Source: Meira nashicola (taxonomy: Eukaryota; Basidiomycota; Exobasidiomycetes; Exobasidiales; Brachybasidiaceae). From it: a stretch of DNA of 64,000 nucleotides. The stretch is from the NCBI GenBank assembly GCA_001600355.1, contig BCJU01000007.1, positions 1 to 64,000 on the forward strand, written 5' to 3'. Within the stretch, counting starts at the first letter, position 1. Each line of letters starts with the position of its first letter. Positions 26,367-38,461 of the stretch are shown in pieces. Under the pieces are notes generated by a model. That model was not told the origin of the DNA. It worked only from the letters and a program-made list of their open reading frames with translations, and made no database searches. The position numbers and the translations under genes were made by a program.

Positions 26367-26461
26367 AGTGTTCTACGCTTTGACGGCTAATTGTATCTGA
26401 ATAAGGTGGAAGAAGCCAAGATAATTGTAAAGTCACATGCCAAAGGAAAATCCGCGCAGAT
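26367..26461. repeat. 95-bp direct repeat, right copy flanking the assembly gap
   Basis: Same 95 bases as 26172-26266. It contains the 3' end of the HNH-like gene on the minus strand, whose stop codon is at 26433. Confidence 0.85.
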
Positions 26462-27236
26462 ATTTCATGGAGCACTGCTGNTANTGAAATAGCAGCAAGT
26501 CATTATTAGGTCGTGTCTTCGCTGAACCTCGAAATCGATTCATGTCTAGGATCTTTCCGTGATAGCTTGCTGTATCCTTGTCATACTTGAAAATGTGTAC
26601 TATGTATTGGCCTTGGTGAGGTAGGAGTGCTATCTCGCCTCTGTCAAAAGAATGATGCAGGTCGTCTCGAAGTAGTAATCCGTANGCTGGAGAGAACAGA
26701 TACCGNGCCTGATTCCCAAGAACTTCCTCATAATATTCGGGCCTTGATTGGGGAAGAATGTGGCAAGCTGTGCATTTCTCGTAATCAGCGTCAGAAAGCA
26801 AACACGAAAAATCTCGCGCAACCAGAGCAAGACGGAAATGAGACTGATTTGCTGTTGACCGCTTCGAATTGCTCATCGTGCTGGTCTCTGCGCCCTCGAC
26901 AGCTGCACGATACTTGAACTTAAAGCGAGGTCCTCTTAGAGGCGTGCANGGNTCTTTGCGTCCATCTTCGCGGAGAAAAATTGCTTGGCCTTCTNGTANC
27001 GGGTCGTCTTCTCCCACTANGNCATTCTGGAAAAGNAGNGAACCCGGCTCCTCAAAATTTCTGCGTATACAATCGAGTACGTATCCGAATTGCGAAACTT
27101 TTCCATCTTTCAGGAATGCAAGTGGCATTACTAGAAGCATGGCCCCGGATTCGTCTAGGACCTTCAGACATTCTGGAGATACTTCGGACCATGTTTCTAA
27201 TGATAAGGGATAATGAGATTGATCACCATGCGACAT
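26433..27236 (-). CDS. HNH-endonuclease-domain protein (~267 aa)
   Basis: Starting from the ATG at 27236 (MSHGDQSHYP), the frame runs 268 codons to the stop at 26433. The C-terminal half has an HNH_2-like core: CTACHILP (Cys155, Cys158, His159), then YGLLLRDDLHHSFDRGEIAL with two histidines near 195-196, then a YIVHIF strand. This matches the HNH-nuclease-domain proteins that are abundant and often multicopy in fungal genomes; their role is largely unknown. Several codons contain N, so individual residues are uncertain. The frame itself stays open through them. The gene ends inside the 95-bp sequence repeated at the gap, so its 3' end is also present left of the gap. Confidence 0.75.
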   Translation of the reverse strand: MSHGDQSHYPLSLETWSEVSPECLKVLDESGAMLLVMPLAFLKDGKVSQFGYVLDCIRRNFEEPGXXLFQNXXVGEDDPXXEGQAIFLREDGRKXXCTPLRGPRFKFKYRAAVEGAETSTMSNSKRSTANQSHFRLALVARDFSCLLSDADYEKCTACHILPQSRPEYYEEVLGNQXRYLFSPXYGLLLRDDLHHSFDRGEIALLPHQGQYIVHIFKYDKDTASYHGKILDMNRFRGSAKTRPNNDLLLFXXQQCSMKYLRGFSFGM

Positions 27237-29018
27237 AACCTCAAAATGCCGCTTTGCAAAATGACAGTCCTCTGAAGATTGCTTCTGTAATGTAAAAGNG
27301 GCGCTGATGGCGATTTTGTGTAAAGCGCATGTTGATGGTGAGCAGTGCGGAAGTNAGGAGATCGCACAGGGCATGCATCTAGATGCGCGGTCCCGATTTC
27401 CGTGTATCATACTTTGCTTTCCACATTATTTATGCCTGTGTGATTTTTCTTGTACAAGTCCATCATTTGCGCTCTGCGTTTCGAGCAGTCTGGAATTGGA
27501 AAAAACGCTAGGTGTAGGGCAATATAAAACACGTGCTTTTCTGGGTAAGCTGTCTGACGCTTCTTCTCTACCTGGCGTGCGAGTGCAAGTCTTGCTGAAC
27601 ATTTGCATTTTCACCACAATGTGAATTCAAAGATTCAAACAGCACACGACGAGCTGTGATTTTTGGTTGTATTCCATAAATACAATGATTAAGATAGAAA
27701 AATGTACAATGAGAATTGCAATATCTTCGTGGCAATCTCTTGCACATTTTACACTTGCGTGCTTTTTTGCCTATCTCGACGCGATATGTGCTTCTGGAGA
27801 GAACCAAATTTTTACTGTATCAATCGACAAGACTTGTAATCATCTGTCCAATTGAATTGATAATTCTCGATTAGCCAAGCCGCTTTATAATGTAGTCCCA
27901 TGATCCATCTGCCAGACATCATGTATTTTTGATTTTTTCGCTGATTCGACTATAAATCAAGCCAGAGTAACAAGTGGAATTACAAGACATGGCTCAGAAA
28001 CCTTAAAAGCACGGACACTCCATCGAATAGTCGTCTAACTCTGCACATGGAAAATCAGGAGAGGACTACCCATTTTCTGAATAAGACCTCCGCAATCTGA
28101 AGGTTTAACCAGTCAGCAGGAATTTGAGAAACACAAAAGAAATCCAGTGGTCTTAGTACTTACACCGTTCGGCTGGATAAAGCTACACATATATAGACCC
28201 GTCTTGAGATATTCCGATCTCAAATGCTGAGATTGAACAGATCAGAAGAATTCGATTTGACAAAGTGCCTTCATTGTGTAATGTACGCCATCAATTTTCT
28301 CAGGGGCATCAGCAAATAGATTTAGTACAACTTGATAATCTACAACAGTTGGGCCGATTGAACGTTCCATACATCACATCATTTTTGGCTCAATGATACT
28401 CTTGAAGATTTCTAGTAGAATATCATGTGCGCTCTTATTGAGGACTCGGGTGTAATGATGTCTTTATTTGAACGAAAGCGATCGTGAAGATAACCTTAGA
28501 TCAACGAACATGGGTTCATGTACCCGACTAAAGAAGGAGGATAACGCCATTTTGGAGGCTGATACTATGAGGAGTATTGAGATACATCCTCAGGCAAATG
28601 CGCACCATGCATACTTAAGGCTGCAGAATACACGATAAAGTTTGGATGTGGCTTTCTTTAAATCACCGCTGCTACCATTCACCTCTATTCTTGTCTCTGT
28701 TCAAATTCTTGGACTGACGGCATTCATTCTCTCACAAGCTCCTCGTTCTATCCTGCCCTTGTCATCTAATTGCCATCTGAACGCAAACCATCGTCAAACT
28801 GTCGAGTGATTTTTCTTGAGTCAAAGTCCTCGGAAAACATGCCAGGAATCTGACTGCTTGATCTGCATTTCCACAAAATGCGTCAAGGTCGGGTCATACT
28901 AAACCTGCGATCTGTTGGCTGGTGGTCTCGACCGGTGCAATGTAGCAACAGCGCCATCGCAGAGAGCTGAGATGTTGCACTTCGAAACTGGAGCAGTGGA
29001 TGAAGAAGACATCAGAAT
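27237..29018. other. gene-free stretch
   Basis: No recognisable gene; a few random short ORFs and AT-rich sequence. Confidence 0.45.
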
Positions 29019-29507
29019 CTATTTGACAAATACTCCTATGTACATACGTACCCGATCAAGCGCATCGACCTCTTGCGCGGTGAATGATGTGTGCTCGAGA
29101 CTTGCAATACCCCATATACTCGATTGCAATGCTTCATTTTGCGCTTGTAAACAAGTGGAAAAGTCCGATGAGATTGTCTCACGCGATACGTCTTGTATCC
29201 TGAGTTTGCGTTGGTAGTTTTCGGGAGCCGCCAATTGTGATTGATCACCAGCTACCGTTTGAGATGTCATCGAAAGTGGCGAGTTTGTAGCATATTCATG
29301 TTGGTTTGCACTAGTCTCTTTCTTTGTTCGATTGCGTAGAGAAGCACGCAATCTCGTTTGTCGAGATAAGAAGTACCCCCCTTTTTTCCGGACTGCATTG
29401 CTCCCTTGAGGATTTATTTTACGCTTGTTCATTCTGTGTCTCTGTAGGTCCGACCTTGAAGGTGACCTCATCTTTATTCTTCTTCTCCTTCTTCCTATTT
29501 GACTCAC
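29019..29507 (-). CDS. possible exon of an unrecognised basic, low-complexity protein
   Basis: A 162-codon minus-strand frame begins with arginine/lysine-rich sequence (GRRRRRIKMRSPSRSD) and continues with Ser/Gln/Thr-rich segments. A second minus-strand frame upstream (29742-30041, MDELVRLNEG..., with GTAAAT and AAG as possible splice signals) could be an earlier exon of the same gene. No family is recognised, and the low-complexity composition makes chance possible. Confidence 0.25.
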   Translation of the reverse strand: MSQIGRRRRRIKMRSPSRSDLQRHRMNKRKINPQGSNAVRKKGGYFLSRQTRLRASLRNRTKKETSANQHEYATNSPLSMTSQTVAGDQSQLAAPENYQRKLRIQDVSRETISSDFSTCLQAQNEALQSSIWGIASLEHTSFTAQEVDALDRVRMYIGVFVK

Positions 29508-30402
29508 GTTACAGTGCTACAAGTCATTTTCGTAGGTGTTTTGCAACTTGCATGGCTAGATCGTAGTATGAGCGATAATTAGATGACCAGCACCTTGTTC
29601 CATCACAGAAACGTTTCAAATCGATTTACAATATTCTTCACACAAAAACCTGAGGACAAGAGAGCTTAAATGCAGAAACAGAAGCAAACTTCTCTACGCT
29701 ACGCGCGGGGGGATACCCTGCATAAATCTAGAGAAGTGCGTTTATGTGCAAATTTCAGACCGGCCATTAGACCAGTGTATGTTGTATTCAATGAACATGT
29801 GTGATGGATGCCCTTCTGGTTGTGGAAATGCAGCAAAATGTACGCAGTCACTCGAGATGCCCAGTGGGCTAATATTTGAGTACCTTTCCAAAAATTTTCC
29901 ATCTTCTTCGCATGAACTACCTTCACTTAATGTCATTGTATCGTGGTAGCGTGACGATCGAGAAGAACTCCGTAACTTGACACTTATATAACATTTGTCG
30001 GAATGGTATTTACCTTCGTTTAGCCGTACAAGTTCGTCCATAGTCCGATGAGGTGCAACGAAAAACGTTCGAGGAAGCTTTGCGAGCCGTACGTGCTTGG
30101 AAAATTCTGGGTAAAATGAGAATCCAAGTCCAGATGTGGCAAAAGCGAGTTATGTGATCAGACGAATAGCAAAACATTTTCCGATCTATCCCGATCCTAT
30201 CGGTTCTCGTCAAACAATCGATTGTCGGATTCTGCTTGCCCATGTCCTACTTTTCGAATAAAGGGAAAAAATTTGAGATTTGCACAGGCTTGACGCAGGT
30301 ACACGCATGAAAGTCATTCTTTTTCGCGATTGCATCCCGCTTCGTGCTATCTACATCAGTGAGCAGAGATCATGACTTAATTCATAGCTTTCTTCCTTGC
30401 CA

Positions 30403-32050
30403 TCAACCCTTTTTCCGCGCCTTTAGAGTCTCTCTCGAAAATCGTAATCCGCATGCGTTGCATAAACTTTTTTTTCCGTCCGGACCTCTTCGCCATTCTG
30501 GACTCTTTGAAGTTCCGCATGCCAAGCACTTCACTGAAGATGCAAGCACAGCCTCGGTCATAGGGGGAAAAGTCGAAAATTCATTTGCATGTGCGGACGA
30601 ATTGGATTGCACGTCATCATTCTGTAATGCAGGGAAGTCAGTTACTTGTTCTGGGTGTCGAGTGGAGAATGAGATTGCTGATGATTCGTCCGATTGATGC
30701 GTGGATGCGGGCTTAGAAGATGACTGGCTTGGACGGGTTTGTGGGGTCCAATTTTCTAGTTCTTGTTGCTGGCCAGAGCGCAGTGCCCAAGTGAAAAGTG
30801 ATTCTTGGTTCCCATACACTGCAAGAGGAAACATTTGCTTATATAACAATCGGACATCATCCTGTTCTAGATGGTTGGGCTGGTGTTCTGTAGAGTATTC
30901 CGCTTTTTCAATGAAGAAAAGTGCAAATTTAATTTCCCCATGCGGAATGACTCTCATTTTCACGTCGATGGCAAAGCCGTCCATGTTAGCGCTTGCTTTT
31001 GCTTGGAGTCGACTTTTACAAGCCGTCAGTCTTTGGTAATTTTCTAAATAGTGTTCCTGAAGATTTAATCGATTCGTCAGGCTAGCAAAAGCGTCTGCAA
31101 AATAGCTTCCATCCCTATAAATTGTTGTACCGGATATGCTTATGTTATGTTGGATTGACTCAAATAACCTTGGTGGCGGCCAGGAAAATAAAATATTCCC
31201 CTTTGGATCATTTGTCAAAATTTGAAAGATAGTTTTTGGAAAGCCGCTTTGATGTCATTCAATCGCACTTGATGATGGGTTGATTAGTCTTACTGCCAAA
31301 ATGTGCTCCCATAGCGTTTGACAATGTTGATCGTCAAAAGCACTTAAAGACGTTTCGCACCAGTTTGTCCATTGACTTTTATCCTCCGGATTGTAATCTT
31401 GTTTAGATCTATCATCAACAGCATGAAAGAAGCATAGCAACATTTCATCTCCAATTAGGTCCATGCTGAGATCAGTTAATTGGTGATCTTCTTCCTTTGA
31501 TTGTGTGAAAGAGGAAAAATCTAACTTTCGATCATTAAGGGAAGAATGAACGTATTTACCTACCGACAAGACGCTTTTCATAGTACATCGAAGCACCTTA
31601 ACTTTCGCTTCTATTCTCCATTACATACTGCAAGATGCTCGTTCCGACCCTCTTGGCATCATTTGGATGAACTAAATCCAGCGCGCTTGTGCCCATAAGC
31701 GATTCGACGCTATAGCCCAATGAATCCTCCATAGTTGGATCAAGGTGGAGGAAGACCAAGTTTGCTTTATTCAACATATTCCCAATCTCTGCAGGTCGTA
31801 TAGATAGTATTGCCCAATCTGCGAGGAGGAGATGACGCATTAATTTTGTCAATTCTGTTCAAGTCACATTAGATTTCTCCATACTCACAACAACGAACGC
31901 TTTCAGAAGGTGTTTTCTGTCTTCGCCTTTGCATTGCCAAACTGCTGCCCCTACTTGGATCCAACAAGCGCCTGTCATGCTCAAGCGGAAAGGGTGATTT
32001 AATATGATAATAGGGTGTAGCGATTGATGCTTGCAGGCTTTTTTGTAATT
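30403..32050 (-). pseudogene. PAS-GATA transcription factor (white-collar-2-like) with apparent frame lesions
   Basis: The minus strand encodes a PAS domain (PAEIGNMLNKANLVFLHLDP, then GYSVESLMG and DLVHPND) at 31852-31598. A conserved strand (VKVLRCTMKSVLS) begins near 31600, and a second PAS-like segment ([26 protein letters not shown]) lies near 31190-31240. At the C-terminus (about 30500-30410) is a GATA zinc finger, [12 protein letters not shown]...[11 protein letters not shown], of the CX2CX18CX2C type found in WC-1/WC-2 photoreceptor partners. Three joints do not work. The frame shifts by one base near 31597. A TGA at 31255-31257 falls between two conserved segments, and the 47-nt intron that would remove it breaks the frame. 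The upstream helical segment (near 31900-32066) splices into a stop. The family is firm; whether the lesions are real or assembly errors is open. Confidence 0.6.
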
Positions 32051-32066
32051 CATCTGTTTGTTGCAT

Positions 32067-35000
32067 GATAACTTCCTTATCTTGAAGAGTTTTAAAGATA
32101 TTATCGTTTCTTGGATGATCCTGTGATTTACATCAAATCACGATCCGAATTCGAGCATTGAAATAGTGTTGGCGTCAGATTGGCGATGCGACACCGAAAA
32201 GAGCTGTAGTAGCAATTGCAAAAGTTAAATTGCATCCGTAGTTGGGCGGCGTCTGCTCTTTCCCTAAGTGAGCGTCGATTTCCCGGGCTAATTAAGCTTT
32301 CGTAGACATACTTTCGCAGCGCGCACTGGTATTTCTTTCTCATTGTCTAGGCATGCGTCGCTTTTCCTCCTGCTTCAGTGCTTGCAGGAGAAAGAGCGTA
32401 CCTCACTACGCGACCCAACGCTCCATTCATAATAGGAACCAAATTCGAATTGTATGTCTATGAGTACGTGTTGGCCATGCCTGTACTGAAAGAAAAAGGT
32501 GGTCCGAAATAGCTTTCAGCGCATTATCTCGGGAATACGATAAGTTTTGACGAAAATTCTCGCCCTTGACTATTGCGATCATATTGGGGAGGCTGAGCTT
32601 TGCCCCATAAAATTCGATACGTGCAGTAACACCGTAAGATAACGGAGTTCAAAATTTTTGCAAAATTACTTGGAGACAACATGTACACAGCGTAGTATTT
32701 TACGACGTTATAAGCTCGTTATGATCTTTTATCTCATACGATTTCGTTTACTTGATCAATTTTCTCTTTGCTCTCGAAATTGTCTTGATTATTTTTACCT
32801 TACATCGGGAGAAGGTGTTCGAAAAGCGGCTACAAATCGCGATGGCAGATTGCTTCTAATTGTTTTCTCCGATCAAGCCTTAATTTCCGATCTTAAGAGA
32901 TTTGCGCAAGTCCAAGTTGAATTGGAACTCACGCGTAGCATGGTGAGGCAATGGAGCGCATGAACAATTCTTGCAGACTTCCCGCTCGATGGCATCAGAT
33001 GTGACTGCGCGATATCAGGAAAAAGTCCATAATCCAGGTTTCAGCCGTCGAAAGGTTTGCCAAAGAAATGACTCAAGATGACATTATTCCCAAGCCAATT
33101 GGCCGAAATGAGTATAATGATAAAATCGAAAAGCCCCGTTCTGATTAGATTAGCCTTGCAATCTTCCATGCTCTTGGACCACGACGTTGGGTCACCTGAG
33201 GTCCTTAATTTATACTTGTGAAGTGGCCCATTCGCTTTCAGTGTTTTTTTGGTGTCAGTCCAAGACAAACAGCATGTCCGAAGTAATGTACGATTGTCTA
33301 TGCCTTTGGAGCAGATGAACCACCTCAAGGTACCCTTAGTTGATCGCTCATTGCTCTTGCATTTTGTAATCGCATTATATTTGCTATACCGAAAAATGTT
33401 GCTTTCACTTCACTGCATGGCACGGAGCATAGGTGGTCAAAGATCGAACAAAACAACGCATTGTCTTTGCACAAATTGAGTTTGATGATCGAAATTTCTG
33501 GCCACCTTCTGATCAGTAGTTCCTCTAAACAGCAGCTTCAGGTCGTTGTATAGATGTGTTCAGATATCATGTTGATGTGTACCTGGTTGTAAGGAAAAGA
33601 GAGGGTAAATGGTTCTTTCCGGATGCGCCCGGCAAGCGAATTAATTTTTTTTGCCTCTCCTCGGCAGCTTACCTTTTGAATTTCGGTGTTCAGATCACCG
33701 TCCCGATACTGCATATAGTGAGCTAAGGATTAATATTCTACGCTTATTCCATTTTGACTGAAAGTGGTACCCCTTATTGTACTGCTCGCACTATGAAACT
33801 ACTTTCTTTCTACGCTCGCCCTTAGATAGGATTGACGATGAGATAGGATAGAGTACGTGAATTAAGCACGTTGGATTCAACCTGCTAGCGTCGCAATTCG
33901 CCTAAAAAAGATCGATACAACGCATTAGTCAAGTTTCTATAGAATCCCACGCGATACAACCTCGCATCAAGCAAACGATGTTCTCTACATCTTCATTGAC
34001 ACAGCTTCAAAAGCCATTCGTGATAGGATATATGTCTGTTCGTCGAAACACAACTACTCTTAGTAATGACGAAAGCTATATCAGGATAGTCGTGTCTTTC
34101 TCAACCGACGTATTAGGTATATCTCTAACCATCTGATTCAGTATGAGATATGTAAAACAGAGATGGTGTGCCGAAAATGGTTCGCGGTCTCTCGTTCATC
34201 GCCACGCATCTGAAGGGATGCTTCATGTATTGCAAGTAAGGACGGACACTATCTAAATTCCTGAAAAGAAAATTTGACGATATGCTATCGTGATCTGGTG
34301 ACAGGCTTGATAACCTAGCCATTTGGATGAGCGGTCCGACGAAAGTTGAGGCTGACACTAGCCGACACCATTGCGATTTCTTGCGACCACCGGGAGTAAA
34401 GCACCTTTGGATCGATTGCGGCACCCGTTGGACTTGTCAAGCCTCCAATGGTAAAATTCGACTTCTTAAAAATCTTTTTTTTTTTTTTTTCAAATTTGCG
34501 GAAGCATACAAGCCTTTCAATTCTAAATTGTGGTCATATCCAAAATCTTCATCTTGCCACGCCACAAGGCACAGAGTGTTTTCCTCTGCAGGAGGATTTT
34601 AATGAGATTATATTCTAATGCAGATACTCGTGGCAAGCATAAAAAAAAGAGATTAAAGACGCTATGAGTATCGTCTCATCACATAATCACCTAATCTGTT
34701 ATTTTGCTCGCCTGATTCAGGCCGTTTTTGTTGACTTCTCCACCGGTTTGATTCGATTGATTATTTGATGATCGAGAAAAATCATCGATCAGCCGCAAAC
34801 GGTTTGATTACATCCCCAAAATTTTGTCTATGGGATCATCACCCCAAATTGCCTGTACAGATTGACTAGAACATTCTTGAGCTGTTAAACTTTCCCTGGA
34901 CAAAGTCGTCATTCCTTGTAAATAAAATTCGAAAAACAGTGGAATTTTTGATCTCATTGACATCAAAGGAAAAATGTAATCGGTATCAGGATGCAGCTAG

Positions 35001-35220
35001 ATTGATGATCGCGCAGGCCTGGGAAACAAAGTCCAAGATATGGCGTGCAGCGCGTCGTGCGGGCTGCTGAGCTAACAATTTAGGATTTCACTCGACCCGA
35101 GGTCGGAAATTGAGTTCCATCTAAGAACAAATCGTTTAAATTTTTGTTTCGCCTTCTACGGTGCTATACGAAGCCAGTTTGATATTTTTCGAGCGAATTC
35201 TGCACATTGCTTATGTTATA
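32067..35220. other. gene-free stretch
   Basis: About 3 kb without a recognisable gene. It includes a poly-T run near 34477-34490. Short ORFs such as 32658-32963 show no family motifs. Confidence 0.5.
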
Positions 35221-36051
35221 CTATCCGGGTGGCAGAATAGAGAGGGATACTGCGACGACGATACGCAGCGCAAACGCAATAAACGTTACGATCGACGTAC
35301 CTGCAAAGCGATGCACGGCAGCACCCAGAGCGATGCCAAGTACAAAAGTGCTTAGATATGCAGCTCGTACGTTGCGCGAATGCAGCTTCTTATCGCCCCT
35401 TGGCAGAAGGCGTCCAAAAAGCTGAGGGTGGATGAGCAGATCCACCATAGGTGACGTCAGCATTGCCGTCGGAATCTCTTGAAATCCTGAACATCGAGCT
35501 TGCGACACTTGCAAGCCAGCGGAAGCAGCAAGTAGAGCAACAGGTGCTGCATCGAGCTCGGCATACTGATGTGTCACGTCACTATCATTTACGTCGCCGG
35601 GCGAGAAAACGGAATGTTGTATCAAGACAGCGACAAGCAGCAGCAAGATAGCCTGCACCAATGTCGAAATGGCTAGGCTTGCGCGGTGGAGATGACCAAA
35701 ATGTTGACCAAGGCGACCGGAGAGAAAGGCCATGACGAGGAATACGGCCAAACTAAGGCCTGTTGTCAACAGAGCTGGTCCAGCGCAAGCCCCGCCGGGT
35801 GCATACCGTTGGTGCACTCCGATGACACGAGAGAGAAGAATAATGACATTACCGGTCTGATTCGAGCTGAATACGCCGAAAGCACCAAAGCTGGTAGCAT
35901 CCATCATGCCAGTTGTGAGCGTGTTGAGTAACAAGGGCCACAGAAGGTGTTCGACATGCACTGTTGACACAAAGTGCCTATGAAAGAAGCTCTTGCAGCG
36001 ACTGCGACGCTGTGTCTTCCCTTGCGCTTCGTGAACATTCTTATCCGTCAT
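35221..36051 (-). CDS. YoaK/DUF1275-family membrane protein (276 aa)
   Basis: A single exon runs from ATG 36051 to the stop at 35221. After a basic cytoplasmic N-terminus comes the family hallmark TTGMMDATSFGAFGVFSSNQTGNV, then about six hydrophobic segments (LLTTGLSLAVFLVMAFLSG, AILLLLVAVLIQ, YLSTFVLGIALGAAV, FIAFALRIVVAVSLS). A central MLTSPMVDLL motif is also typical of DUF1275 (YoaK). The function of the family is unknown; transport is assumed. It is transcribed divergently from the persulfide-dioxygenase-like gene, with about 400 bp between the two starts. That interval could hold a shared promoter. Base composition is GC-richer than in the left half of the window. Confidence 0.85.
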   Translation of the reverse strand: MTDKNVHEAQGKTQRRSRCKSFFHRHFVSTVHVEHLLWPLLLNTLTTGMMDATSFGAFGVFSSNQTGNVIILLSRVIGVHQRYAPGGACAGPALLTTGLSLAVFLVMAFLSGRLGQHFGHLHRASLAISTLVQAILLLLVAVLIQHSVFSPGDVNDSDVTHQYAELDAAPVALLAASAGLQVSQARCSGFQEIPTAMLTSPMVDLLIHPQLFGRLLPRGDKKLHSRNVRAAYLSTFVLGIALGAAVHRFAGTSIVTFIAFALRIVVAVSLSILPPG

Positions 36052-36450
36052 TTAATCAACGTAAACCGACGTCACATAAGTGCACGCGACCATAAAGAGG
36101 AGAGAGAGGGATGGAATAAAATTGTGAAGTAGAGTTGGTCAAATATCAGCTTATTCTACTTGTTGTTATTTGCGATGCGCATCCAACTCTATTCAGATTT
36201 CTACACTCTCACCGCGGACATTCTGTTTTCGATGTCCCTGCAGCATATGCGTGTTAAATTGATCACGCGCCCTACTTACTGTGTGTGCACGGCCCCTTCG
36301 TTGCCTCTAGCACACTGGACGAGAATGGGATGTTGAACTTATTTGCCAATCGATTCCTTAGAACTCATTAATTCACAAACAAACAAAGAAACAAATATCT
36401 TTGCATCTTGTCAACATCATCACGTCGCGCCGTTCCTGAACCTCGTAGCA

Positions 36451-37745
36451 ATGCCGTACCGACCTCTATCCGCTCGCACCATGTTCTCAAAAGTGTATGG
36501 CGCTCGCCAAGCATCGAGGAGTATGACGTGCTCCCGCCACACGTTTGAAGAACAGAGCGGTTTATCTGCAAGATCAAGCGCACTCTCTCAAAGGCGACGT
36601 AGACTATTTTCGCCATGTCATGTACCTACTGCCACTGCAATGCAATTTCGTTTGACAACTGACCGGCAGGCACGATCATTCTCTGCTTCCTCCACGCTAA
36701 CAGCACCATCAAATGAACCCTTCAAGACTCATCTGCCTGTAAAGCACAGCGAGCCGACTGTGCATAGCTTCTATCATAAGTCTACATCTACATTTTCTTA
36801 CGTCGTTGCAGGCAGTCCGTATGATGCAGAATCTGGAGTCTTGGATGTCGTCATCATCGACAGCGTGCTTGATTACGATGCGGCATCCGGCTCAGTGACG
36901 ACCGAGTCAGCTGATGGGCTAATGTCATTCTGCGCGGCCCAAAATTACAGAGTGACGGCGGTTCTCGAGACTCACGCTCATGCCGATCACCTGAGTGCTG
37001 GATTCTACATATCACGCTCATTGCACGTCGGGCACCTGAACCGTGTAGCAAACCCGCCACTCATTATCGGCAAAGGAATCGAAGAAGTGCAGCGACGCTT
37101 TGCGCCTCGCTATGGCTTGACGCAAGGTGACCTTCAAGGCTCATTTGACCTTTTAATCGACGAAAAAATGAATTTGCGCGTCGGAAACTCTCGCATTAAC
37201 GCAATCCATCTGCCTGGACACACGCCTGATCATATGGGCTACCAAATTGGCGAAAATATTTTTACGGGTGATGTTGTCTTTCTCGTAAGTTCCCTTGACG
37301 TGTAAATTCAGAGCGACGAGGAAAACTCACCGTATGTCGCTACCTGCACCCTGATTTGAATTTGACGCATCAGCCGGATGTAGGGTCAGCACGCGCTGAC
37401 TTCCCAGGCGGTAGCGCAGATCTGCTTCGTGCTTCGATTCATCGCTTACTCGACGCAAGTCCGCAAACGCGCCTATATGTCGGTCATGACTACCCGCCAC
37501 CGTCACGTGCTGACCCAAAATGCTTCTCGACCATCTCTGAAACACAACACGAAAATGTGCATCTAAAGAATATGGACGATTTCGTCCAGCGACGTCTTAT
37601 CCGCGACAAAGAACTAGCGGCACCCCGATTACTACACCCATCTCTGCAAGTGAATATACGTGGTGGACGCTTGCCTCCTCCAGGACCGGATGGCGTTAGT
37701 AGAATGCAAATACCGTTGACCGCTGGCTCTGCTAATCTATTGTAA
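36451..37745 (+). CDS. persulfide-dioxygenase-like metallo-beta-lactamase (ETHE1/Blh type), ~401 aa
   Basis: ATG at 36451; exons 36451-37284 and 37374-37745 join in phase 0 (GTAAGT donor, CATCAG acceptor). The first ~95 residues are Arg/Ser-rich without acids, as in a mitochondrial presequence. The metal site is visible: THAHADH at 174-180, HLPGHTPDH, GD in FTGDVVFL, and GHDYPP in exon 2. The exon junction recreates the family motif DVGSARADFPGG. Enzymes of this group oxidise glutathione persulfide to sulfite and glutathione with an iron centre. The stretch IIDSVLDYDAASG and the extra length resemble the longer bacterial Blh-type proteins more than animal ETHE1. It lies 0.7 kb upstream of sulfide:quinone oxidoreductase on the same strand, which supports the assignment. 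Enzymatic identity rests on family knowledge. Confidence 0.85.
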
Positions 37746-38461
37746 TAAAATGCAACCGTGCCAAGTTTGTAACCCACAGAGTAGTTTATCTGTAAAGAAG
37801 CACCGCATTTTAGTCATACATATTACTTTCCCATTTGTCCGGCCGAAAATCCAATTGCCAATTCTTTTTCTCTTTTCCCAAAGGACTTCAGCGATCGCGA
37901 TTGGAAAAATGAGCACTAAGAATTGAATTTTCCTGCACTTACTGTTCGAAATCAAGTCATATTGTCGAATTTCGTTGATGGATCTATTTACTTCTTCTTG
38001 TGTACTTTAAGCCTACAGGTCTCCACTGTTGTTCTTACAGGCAAGACCGACTTGAATGCCAATGTGCGCAATTCTTGCACAATTTCTTCCTTATCTACTC
38101 GATGCAAGTGTCAGAGCATGGTCAGGATCCTCACGTGCATACAATCGCGTGAGTCCCGTGATTCGTTTGAACTTCTTCTCCAATCCACCGCAAAAATTAT
38201 ATTATTGCGCATATTTTTGACATGTCGGCAGATACAGTCCTTACCCTACGAGCAACGCGACCTAAAGTTTTAGATCAGATGATCATGATTAAGTAATGAC
38301 GCGATCGCAAGCCAAATATGTCTGAAACCACAGAGAGACTGCTGACCCAAATTCTAAGTATTTCTCGTCACAAATAACAACAGACTTACTTATGCGCGCA
38401 ACAAATTGTTAATCTTCCTGTTACCATTACAGCGTTATTACCAATCACACAGACATACAGA

